Shown piece after piece: positions 1 through 4,578 of a DNA stretch of 5,594 nucleotides (position 1 is its first letter; each line of letters opens with the position of its first letter). This stretch comes from Bacteroidales bacterium. GTDB lineage: Bacteria; Bacteroidota; Bacteroidia; Bacteroidales; VadinHA17. The notes under the pieces were generated by a model. That model saw nothing but the letters and a program-made list of their open reading frames with translations, was not told the origin of the DNA and did not search any database. The stretch spans positions 1 through 5,594 of the forward strand of contig DOZA01000301.1 of the NCBI GenBank assembly GCA_003518245.1, read 5' to 3'. The position numbers and the translations under genes were made by a program.

Positions 1-246
1 TGCTGCGGAAGCACATATGATAAAAAGGACGAAAAATTTGGCCACGGGCTGGTATTCAAAGAAGTAAAAAGGATGCTTAACGGCAAATGTATCCTATGCC
101 AGGCCTTTCCTGTGGGATTGGTCCTACCCGACGATCAGAAGGAAGATCCTGATGCCTTCATGAAAATCCACCTTAGTGATGAAAATTTTAAAGGGGAAAT
201 ACAGGAGAGGTACGATACCTTCATATCTGAAGTATCTCAGATTTAG
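1..246 (+). CDS. 3' end of an unrecognised protein (partial)
   Basis: Frame 1 is open from the first base to a TAG stop at 244-246, giving the last 81 residues of a protein whose start lies before the window. The fragment is soluble and charged, with no membrane segment. It begins with Cys-Cys-Gly and contains a CxxC pair (C30 and C33 of the visible part, in 'KCILCQAFP'), so metal or redox binding is conceivable but unproven. The tail is acidic and probably helical (EIQERYDTFISEVSQI). I do not recognise the family. Codon use and the uninterrupted frame suggest a real gene. It converges on the minus-strand membrane protein gene, with only 37 nt between the two stop codons and no obvious terminator hairpin there. 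Confidence 0.6.
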   Translation, partial: CCGSTYDKKDEKFGHGLVFKEVKRMLNGKCILCQAFPVGLVLPDDQKEDPDAFMKIHLSDENFKGEIQERYDTFISEVSQI

Positions 247-283
247 TTATAGTCTGGATCTAGCAAGTGGAAGTCAGGGGTGG

Positions 284-619
284 TTATGGAGGGAACAGCT
301 CTCCCCTTATGCGAAATGAAGTAAGCGGTTTGAATATACCTGCAAGGAAAATGATACCCTGGACAATAAATAGCAGGCCAAATATGTATGAAATATTGTA
401 GACCGGACCAAAGAAGAACATATAAAAGACACCGCCTGTCCAGAGCCACATAAAAGCAATGACACCCATTATGATTCTGTCTGAATATTTCGTCCTCTTT
501 ATGGCAAAAAAGATTGCTATAATTCCCAATACATAGGCAATTATCTGCATAGGCCATATATCGATATTATATCTCTCAAAGGTATCCAGCAGCTGCTCAA
601 GAGTTAGTGTTGTATCCAT
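284..619 (-). CDS. DUF6064-like small membrane protein, half length
   Basis: This 111-residue protein starts at ATG (617-619, read on the minus strand) and ends at TAA (284-286). Three hydrophobic segments are visible, at about residues 24-41, 49-72 and 75-95, so it is an inner-membrane protein. The N-terminal pattern, 'LEQLLDTFERYNIDIWPMQ', then a Trp-rich second helix (FMWLWTGGVFYMFFF) and 'IFGLLFIVQGIIFLAGIF', matches what I recall of DUF6064, a family of unknown function. From memory, full-length members are about twice this length, with a conserved second half rich in Gly, Pro and His. Here the frame stops just after 'FRIRGELFPP', and I find no continuation in the other minus-strand frames before the neighbouring gene. 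It is either a natural short form or a 3'-truncated remnant. No strong ribosome-binding site is seen, which is normal for this phylum. Confidence 0.65.
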   Translation of the reverse strand: MDTTLTLEQLLDTFERYNIDIWPMQIIAYVLGIIAIFFAIKRTKYSDRIIMGVIAFMWLWTGGVFYMFFFGPVYNISYIFGLLFIVQGIIFLAGIFKPLTSFRIRGELFPP

Positions 620-766
620 ATTAATCTGTGTTTTATTTCTAAAATACCAGGCTTAACTGCTTAATAAAGAAATCATTTTTTTCTAATATTTCAAATTAGA
701 TAATGATTAATAATTTTTCAGTTCAACGTCCATGGCATGAAAAATCATTCAGTGACAGCTTCAAAC

Positions 767-796
767 TTGTCATAAAAAAGAAAATATTTACTTTTA
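767..796 (+). promoter_or_regulatory. Possible promoter for the carbonic anhydrase gene
   Basis: TTG at 767-769 is followed after 19 nt by TACTTTTA at 789-796. This resembles the Bacteroidota consensus (-33 TTTG, -7 TAnnTTTG), with the final G replaced by A. Transcription would begin at about 802, leaving a leader of roughly 45 nt. The match is imperfect and the region is AT-rich, so this is only a candidate. Confidence 0.25.
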
Positions 797-845
797 AGGA
801 CTGAACTTTTGATGTTGCAGACTGTTTACCCGAAAAATACCTGCC

Positions 846-1385
846 ATGGAACCATTAATACATATCAGAACAAAAAAGGATATACCGGAAGAATACATTG
901 ATACACCTGTTGGTTTGTTTCTCGAGTACCATAACCTGGGACGCAAGTTTGAGGAGCATAAAATGGCTGAATTACTCATAGGTATGTGCATGGACAGCCG
1001 CATTGTATTAAATATCCCCAATAATTTCACCTATGTACTGCGCACAGGAGGTGCCAATATGAGGGATCTTGAGTTTAATATCTCATATGCCGTAGCAGTT
1101 GGGGGCATAAAGTATATCATAGTACTGGGGCATACCAACTGTGCCATGATAAACCTTATGTCAAAGAAAGATGACTATATAAAGGGTCTTGTCGATAACG
1201 GTGGATGGGAGAAATACCTGGCCGAGGAGCATTTTTACCAGTCTGAACCTGTATATGAGATAAAAAATGAGATTGATTTTGTCCTCAAAGAGACTATGCG
1301 TCTCAGGCTTAAGTACCGGAAAGTGACTGTGGTGCCAATGATCTACAGGGTGAAGACCAATCATATATACCTTATTGAGGAATGA
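846..1385 (+). CDS. Beta-class carbonic anhydrase
   Basis: The 179-residue cytoplasmic protein has the beta-carbonic anhydrase signature: C48-x-D50-x-R52 ('CMDSR') and H96-x-x-C99 ('GHTNC'). Cys48, His96 and Cys99 would bind zinc and Asp50/Arg52 form the usual catalytic dyad, so reversible CO2 hydration to bicarbonate is the expected reaction. 'VLRTGGAN' (residues 64-71) stands where most members have R-N-A-G-N, and 'GHTNCAM' replaces the common 'GHTxCG', which places it in a divergent small subgroup. Length is near the short end of the class, with no signal peptide. ATG 846 is chosen because the frame is closed by TGA at 810-812 and no other ATG lies between; the ribosome-binding site is weak. 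The TGA stop at 1383-1385 touches a palindromic repeat that may act as a 3' hairpin. The gene appears monocistronic. Confidence 0.85.
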   Translation: MEPLIHIRTKKDIPEEYIDTPVGLFLEYHNLGRKFEEHKMAELLIGMCMDSRIVLNIPNNFTYVLRTGGANMRDLEFNISYAVAVGGIKYIIVLGHTNCAMINLMSKKDDYIKGLVDNGGWEKYLAEEHFYQSEPVYEIKNEIDFVLKETMRLRLKYRKVTVVPMIYRVKTNHIYLIEE

Positions 1386-1430
1386 TCCCCCTTTCAAGGG
1401 GGTGACGAGCAAAGCGAGTCGGGGGATGTC
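1385..1430. repeat. REP-like palindromic repeat
   Basis: The element starts at the last base of the carbonic anhydrase stop codon. ATCCCCC (1385-1391) can pair with GGGGGAT (1421-1427), or with GGGGG at 1398-1402 to form a tight local hairpin around TTTCAA. Between them lies GACGAGCAAAGCGAGTC, with matching GAC/GTC ends. Elements with this plan, two G runs that can alternately pair with one C run, are common between genes in Bacteroidota. It may protect the 3' end of the transcript or weaken read-through. There is no T tract, so it is not a classical intrinsic terminator. Confidence 0.6.
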
Positions 1431-1438
1431 ATTCATTG

Positions 1439-1472
1439 TTTAATCGTGGAACTGTGTAATCGTTGAATTGGG
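1439..1472. repeat. Imperfect tandem repeat, also present inverted at 5571-5594
   Basis: Two imperfect units lie side by side: 'TTTAATCGTGGAACTG' (1439-1454) and 'TGTAATCGTTGAATTG' (1455-1470). The part from 1449 to 1472 recurs as its reverse complement at 5571-5594, with one difference in 24 bases. Two copies in 5.6 kb imply a dispersed, probably high-copy, repeat family in this genome. Confidence 0.75.
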
Positions 1473-1557
1473 CCTCGGTTCGCCTCTCCATTCCTTGCTA
1501 CCAGCTACCAATTCATAAATGCTCGCTCCCACCAGCTACAATCACCAGCCGTTCCGC

Positions 1558-1576
1558 CTCTCGCATCTCGCATTTC
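1558..1576. repeat. CTCGCATCTCGCAT short repeat, also inverted at 5542-5560
   Basis: An 8-nt unit (CTCGCAT plus T/C) is repeated twice: TCTCGCAT followed by CTCGCATTTC. The reverse complement occurs at 5542-5560 as GAGATGCGAGATGCGAGAG, differing at one base. In both places it lies next to the GAACTGTGTAAT-type repeat and in the same relative order, so the two blocks probably belong to one composite element, with about 75 extra bases between them in this copy. Confidence 0.65.
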
Positions 1577-1579
1577 ATC

Positions 1580-1610
1580 TTTGGCATAACGTCCCTGACT
1601 TCTAGTTTTT
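1580..1610 (+). promoter_or_regulatory. Possible promoter for the oxidoreductase/isomerase pair
   Basis: TTTG at 1580-1583 is followed after 19 nt by TAGTTTTT at 1603-1610, one base away from the Bacteroidota TAnnTTTG box. It is the best candidate I see upstream of the Gfo/Idh/MocA gene and would give a leader of about 105 nt to ATG 1723. It partly overlaps the edge of the repeat block. Confidence 0.25.
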
Positions 1611-1722
1611 TCTTATCTACTTCGGAAATAAATTATTAAATTGAAAGATGGTATCCTTGACAAAACAATTAAACAGGGAAAATACTCAATATACAATTTA
1701 TAAATCACTGAATACAAGAATC

Positions 1723-1794
1723 ATGGAATCAAAAAGCCCTATGAAATAGAGAAAATTCATCACTTCAGCTGTCGCCACGGCTGCTACCCTTACC
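1723..1794 (+). pseudogene. Interrupted Tat signal region of the oxidoreductase
   Basis: From ATG 1723 the frame reads MESKSPMK, then TAG (1747-1749), then RKFITSAVATAATLTVV, and continues without a break into the mature oxidoreductase at 1795. A second ATG at 1741 is also in frame. The stretch after the TAG is a typical twin-arginine signal remainder (R-K-F, a hydrophobic Ala/Thr/Val core, then VPRHVLGG), and the stop takes the place of the first residue of the twin-arginine pair. Either the export signal has been destroyed by a nonsense change, or a sequencing or assembly error sits here. If real, initiation could fall back to GTG 1795 and give a cytoplasmic protein. No ATG exists between the TAG and 1795. 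Confidence 0.65.
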
Positions 1795-3237
1795 GTGGTT
1801 CCCAGGCATGTATTGGGTGGAACCGGCTATGTCGCTCCTTCCGATAAAATAACAGTTGCAAACATAGGTTGCGGTACCCAGGGATTACGAGAGATGCCGG
1901 GCTTGCTACAAAACCCAGACATACAGGTTGTTGCTGTTTGTGATGTGAATAAACTTACTACCGATTACCTTGACTGGTCTCCAAATGGTCTTCGTAACTC
2001 GATCCGGAATGCACTGGGTGACCCTGACTGGGGTTCCGCTTACCAGGGCATCCCCGGTGGCAGGGACATCGGAAAGGAATATGTCGATACATATTATGCC
2101 AATAATCGACCTTCGGGCTCCTATACGGGATGCAGATCTTATGAGGATTACCGGGAACTTCTTGAAAAAGAACCGGATATAGATGCCATTAAGATCATGA
2201 CCCCGGATCATCATCATGCCTGTCTTGCGATTGAGGGCATGAAGAAAGGTAAACATGTGATAACACATAAACCTATCGCCAACCGCATGACTGAAGGAAG
2301 ACTCGCTATCGAGACAGCAAAAAAATCAGATGTGAAAACACATTTGCTGGCCTGGAGTGAAAGACCGGAATATGGCCTGATTCTGAAATGGATAAATGAT
2401 GGAGTAATTGGCAATCTAAAAGAAATACATAACTGGTCGTACCGGCCGGTATGGGAACAATGGCCATCAAGGCCCGAGGAATCCAGACCCATCCCCGCAG
2501 GCTTCAACTGGGAGCTATGGTTGGGTCCGGTTCCTGATTTACCCTATCATCCTTACTATACCCACAACAGGTTCCGCGGTTGGTATGATTTCGGAGGTGG
2601 GAGCATTGCAGACATGGGTCATTACAGTCTCTTCCCCTTATTTATGACCTTCGGAATCGATATACCTCCTGTAAGCGCGAAAGCATATGGAACCACCCAT
2701 CGATACGTTGACGGCAATACCTATAAATGGCTTGAGAATGATGTCTCATTTCCACTATCAAGCCTGATACAGATCGAATTCCCGAAGCAGAAAAATCTAC
2801 CTGCTTTTGATCTTTTCTGGTATGATGGAGGCATGAAACCCTTTATCCCTGATGAACTCAAGGAGGATAAACGTGATATGCCTGAAGAAGGGATGATGTT
2901 TGTAGGTGATAAGGGAAAAATACTGGCAGGATTTAGCGGTGAAGATCCTGAGATCATTCCTTCCAGGCAAATGAAAGCCTATCAGGGAGAAAAAGAACTA
3001 CCCGAAAGTGAGCATGTACGTCGCTCAAACACCTGGGTGGCAGCAATAAAAAATGATAAAGAGTCGCCCGGAAGCTTTAAATATGCCGGTACGGTAACGG
3101 AAACAATCAACCTGGCTGCTGTTGCTCTGCGGGCAGGTAAAAAGGTTGAATATGATTCACGGAATATGAAGATCACCAATGATGAAGAAGCCAACAAATA
3201 TCTGACACGTGAATACAGAAAAGGCTGGAAACTATAA
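1795..3237 (+). CDS. Gfo/Idh/MocA-family NAD(P)-dependent oxidoreductase
   Basis: The body of this 480-residue protein (counted from GTG 1795) is intact. An N-terminal Rossmann fold carries G25-C-G-T-Q-G30 and an acidic end of strand 2 ('VCDVN', D50), the usual NAD(P) site. H158-K159-P160 stands at the family's EKP position, where Lys is catalytic. 'GGGSIADMGHYSLF' supplies D273 and H276 of the second active-site motif in the C-terminal alpha/beta domain. The substrate cannot be read from sequence; relatives oxidise or reduce sugars, sugar acids or inositols. The true start is uncertain: homologous N-termini carry a Tat signal, encoded here at 1723-1794 but cut by a TAG, so 1795 is merely the first start codon after the stop and lacks a visible ribosome-binding site. 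The isomerase-like gene follows 13 nt after the TAA stop, suggesting cotranscription and a joint role in carbohydrate catabolism. Confidence 0.8.
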   Translation: MVPRHVLGGTGYVAPSDKITVANIGCGTQGLREMPGLLQNPDIQVVAVCDVNKLTTDYLDWSPNGLRNSIRNALGDPDWGSAYQGIPGGRDIGKEYVDTYYANNRPSGSYTGCRSYEDYRELLEKEPDIDAIKIMTPDHHHACLAIEGMKKGKHVITHKPIANRMTEGRLAIETAKKSDVKTHLLAWSERPEYGLILKWINDGVIGNLKEIHNWSYRPVWEQWPSRPEESRPIPAGFNWELWLGPVPDLPYHPYYTHNRFRGWYDFGGGSIADMGHYSLFPLFMTFGIDIPPVSAKAYGTTHRYVDGNTYKWLENDVSFPLSSLIQIEFPKQKNLPAFDLFWYDGGMKPFIPDELKEDKRDMPEEGMMFVGDKGKILAGFSGEDPEIIPSRQMKAYQGEKELPESEHVRRSNTWVAAIKNDKESPGSFKYAGTVTETINLAAVALRAGKKVEYDSRNMKITNDEEANKYLTREYRKGWKL

Positions 3238-3250
3238 AATAACTGGAATT

Positions 3251-4135
3251 ATGAAAAACATACAAAAGCATTATTCAAGAAGAAGTTTCATCCAGAAAAC
3301 TGTCTTACTTGGTGCAGCCGGAATGCTCGCACCAGCTATGGATCTACAATCGAAAGTCATGCCAACCATGCATATGACGCACGATGATATTTCACTTGCC
3401 CAGTGGGCCCTGGTACAGGAAATAAGGGAAGGGAAATGGGAAACCCTGGATTTTGCACGAATTGCGAGAGAAGATTTTGGCCTGAACGGTATTGAATTTG
3501 TTAATACACTCTTCGAGGTGCCGACAGTAAATTATCTCAATCAACTGAAGAAGAATGCAGACGACCATGGAGTTACGATGGTCTTGATTATGGTCGATGC
3601 AGAAGGAGATGGCTGTGAACCTACACCTGAACTGAGAAAGCAATTTGTGATCAATCACAGAAAATGGATTGATATCGCGGCTAACCTGGGCTGTAAGGCA
3701 ATAAGAACTAATTGCAGGGGCCCGCAGAACTTAGATAAGAAAGAAGCCTTGAAGTGGGCAGCAGAATCATACAATATGCTGCTGGAACATGCCATACCGG
3801 CCGGAATACAAGTGTGTATCGAAAACCACGGAGGAGTTTCAAATGACCCTGACTGGATGGTAGCTCTCCTGGAAAAGGTTAATAACCTCTACTTCGGCTC
3901 CTACCCCGACTGGCGAAGGCCATCTGGCGATTTCGATAACGTGGAGTATCTCGAAAAGATGCTGCCATGGGCCGTGGGAATGTCGTATCGCAACCAGCCA
4001 ACAGAACAACTGACGGCAAAAATGATAAAAATGTGTCATAACAAAGGTTACAGGGGATGGTACGGGATAGAATCAAGCGGCAGGGAAGCCATCAGGCAGG
4101 GCAAGGAACTCCTGGAAAAATATCTGGAAATCTGA
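3251..4135 (+). CDS. Tat-exported sugar isomerase/epimerase-like TIM-barrel protein
   Basis: From ATG 3251 the product is 294 residues. It opens with a textbook twin-arginine signal, S9-R-R-S-F-I-Q-K, followed by a hydrophobic stretch (TVLLGAAGMLAPAM), so export across the inner membrane in folded form is likely. The rest resembles the xylose isomerase-like TIM barrel family (AP endonuclease family 2 fold). Acidic residues at strand ends fit a divalent-metal site: E82 ('GIEFVN'), E191 ('CIENHGG'), D220 ('YPDW') and E274 ('GIESSG'). The metal-binding His common in 'HxKD' appears to be replaced in 'GMSYRNQ'. An ATG at 3209 is in frame but would overlap the upstream gene and push the Tat motif inward, so 3251 is preferred. 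Such proteins are often paired with Gfo/Idh/MocA oxidoreductases, as here. The exact substrate is unknown. Confidence 0.82.
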   Translation: MKNIQKHYSRRSFIQKTVLLGAAGMLAPAMDLQSKVMPTMHMTHDDISLAQWALVQEIREGKWETLDFARIAREDFGLNGIEFVNTLFEVPTVNYLNQLKKNADDHGVTMVLIMVDAEGDGCEPTPELRKQFVINHRKWIDIAANLGCKAIRTNCRGPQNLDKKEALKWAAESYNMLLEHAIPAGIQVCIENHGGVSNDPDWMVALLEKVNNLYFGSYPDWRRPSGDFDNVEYLEKMLPWAVGMSYRNQPTEQLTAKMIKMCHNKGYRGWYGIESSGREAIRQGKELLEKYLEI

Positions 4136-4272
4136 TTGAAAGTGCTCCTTACCTCGTCGACACGAATTTTCTTTATTCATTGGCGTGGATTTGCAATCCT
4201 TAAAAACAGAATCGCCGGAACTCGCACAGCCAGGAAGAAATTGTTTTGGGTGATTATTTTTTCGGAGTGGAC

Positions 4273-4302
4273 TCATTATTCCATTATTCCAATATTCCAT
4301 TA
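4273..4302. repeat. ATTATTCC-type short tandem repeat
   Basis: Units CATTATTC, CATTATTCC, AATATTCC and ATTA follow one another with a period of 8-9 nt. The array is short and degenerate. It lies in the spacer between the isomerase-like gene and the asnA promoter and has no visible coding role. The rest of that spacer (4136-4355) shows nothing I can name: a moderately AT-rich stretch, then a strongly AT-rich tract from about 4310. Confidence 0.5.
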
Positions 4303-4355
4303 GTCTATTCGAAATATATTTTATTAGCCTTTATTATATTATTTCTTTAATATAT

Positions 4356-4385
4356 TTTGTATTTAATTTTATTTGATTACATTTG
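4356..4385 (+). promoter_or_regulatory. Bacteroidota-type promoter of the asnA leader
   Basis: TTTG (4356-4359), an 18-nt spacer and TACATTTG (4378-4385) match the TTTG / TAnnTTTG consensus read by the primary sigma factor of Bacteroidota. The -7 box is exact. Transcription would start at about 4391-4393, some 17 nt before the leader-peptide ATG. This is the best promoter match in the window. Confidence 0.65.
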
Positions 4386-4408
4386 TAAAGTATAATACTA
4401 TTTCTTAT

Positions 4409-4492
4409 ATGTTTCATAAAGTTGACATAAACTCTTCCAATAATAATTGCAGTAATAATTATTGCTATGGAAGGTTTAGGTTCTTTTGTTAG
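4409..4492 (+). CDS. Asn-rich leader peptide controlling asnA
   Basis: A 27-codon reading frame runs from ATG 4409 to TAG 4490-4492. The peptide begins MFHKVDINSSNNNCSNNYC and ends YGRFRFFC. Six codons are Asn: AAC at 4430, three consecutive AAT at 4439-4447, and two more AAT at 4454-4459. It lies between a good promoter and an intrinsic terminator, directly ahead of the asparagine synthetase gene. This is what a sensing leader peptide of a ribosome-mediated attenuator looks like (compare the known trp, his and leu leaders): translation speed through the AAT runs would report the supply of charged tRNA-Asn. The Asn codons sit inside the first RNA hairpin (4429-4477). No strong ribosome-binding site is visible, as is usual in this phylum. 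The peptide itself probably has no function after synthesis. Confidence 0.75.
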   Translation: MFHKVDINSSNNNCSNNYCYGRFRFFC

Positions 4493-4546
4493 TATACTAA
4501 TTATGAAAAGGGCGAGCCTTCCGGGAATAGCGGAAGGCTTTTTTTT
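4429..4546 (+). promoter_or_regulatory. asnA transcription attenuator (mutually exclusive RNA hairpins)
   Basis: Four segments can be traced. Segment 1, AAAC-t-CTTCCA (4429-4439), pairs with segment 2, TGGAAG-GTTT (4468-4477); an inner AT stem (4439-4448 with 4454-4463, one mismatch) extends the hairpin. Segment 2 can instead pair with segment 3: GGAAGGTTT (4469-4477) with GAGCCTTCC (4514-4522), nine pairs including two G-U, extended by CTAT (4465-4468) with ATAG (4527-4530) and, inside, CTTTT (4483-4487) with AAAAG (4506-4510). Segment 3 also pairs with segment 4 to form the terminator. The 2:3 and 3:4 structures exclude each other. A ribosome stalled on the AAT codons would free segment 2 and favour read-through; one reaching the stop at 4490 would mask it and favour termination. 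Confidence 0.7.
4516..4546 (+). terminator. Intrinsic terminator in the asnA leader
   Basis: GCCTTCCG (4516-4523) and CGGAAGGC (4531-4538) form a perfect 8-bp GC-rich stem with a 7-nt loop, followed at once by eight T (4539-4546). It lies 32 nt before the asnA start codon, downstream of the only good promoter, so as a regulated leader terminator it makes sense, whereas a constitutive one would shut off asnA unless a second promoter exists. Confidence 0.88.
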
Positions 4547-4570
4547 ATTCTATGTATTAACTATATAACT

Positions 4571-4574
4571 GGAG
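4571..4574 (+). promoter_or_regulatory. Ribosome-binding site of asnA
   Basis: GGAG lies 4 nt before the GTG start at 4579. It is one of the few Shine-Dalgarno-like sites in the window and supports choosing this GTG; the frame is closed by TAA at 4558-4560, so no start farther upstream is possible. Confidence 0.5.
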
Positions 4575-4578
4575 CAAA

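Larger units (their letters stand above)
1386..1722. other. 337-nt non-coding stretch built from short repeats
   Basis: No convincing gene is present. In order it holds the REP-like palindrome, a 16-17 nt imperfect direct repeat (about 1439-1472), a stretch with two CCAGCTAC words (1501 and 1532), a CTCGCATCTCGCATTTC block (1560-1576), a possible promoter (1580-1610) and a leader of about 100 nt rich in A and T. The frame of the downstream oxidoreductase is open back to an ATG at 1648, apart from one TAG at 1747-1749, but the sequence before 1723 does not look like protein-coding DNA. Confidence 0.6.

Noticed and set aside
1490..1580. CRISPR-like repeat array
   Set aside because: The CCAGCTAC and CTCGCAT words are short, irregular and without uniform spacers; they fit degenerate intergenic repeats.
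1648..1749. Small 33-codon gene ahead of the oxidoreductase
   Set aside because: It merely shares the oxidoreductase frame up to the TAG; its composition before 1723 is that of an AT-rich leader and no ribosome-binding site is visible.
1747..1749. Reassigned TAG codon
   Set aside because: TAG serves as an ordinary stop at 244-246 and in the leader peptide, and no other internal TAG occurs in the genes here; a mutation or base error is simpler.
3209..3250. Upstream ATG 3209 as start of the isomerase-like gene
   Set aside because: It would overlap the oxidoreductase gene by 29 nt and place a polar extension before the Tat motif; ATG 3251 gives a normal signal peptide.
4462..4488. Second promoter (TTG, 16 nt, TTCTTTTG) inside the leader
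   Set aside because: The -7 box lacks the TA and the spacing is short; it would also start upstream of the same terminator. The 4356-4385 match is much better.
4391..4546. Stand-alone small RNA ending at the terminator
   Set aside because: Promoter plus terminator would define an RNA of about 155 nt, but the Asn-rich frame, alternative pairing and position before asnA favour a leader. The short RNA would be the terminated form.
4391..4578. T-box riboswitch upstream of asnA
   Set aside because: T-box leaders are known before asnA in Firmicutes, but no conserved T-box sequence (AGGGTGGNACCGCG-like) or typical stem I is present; the Asn-rich reading frame explains the leader better.
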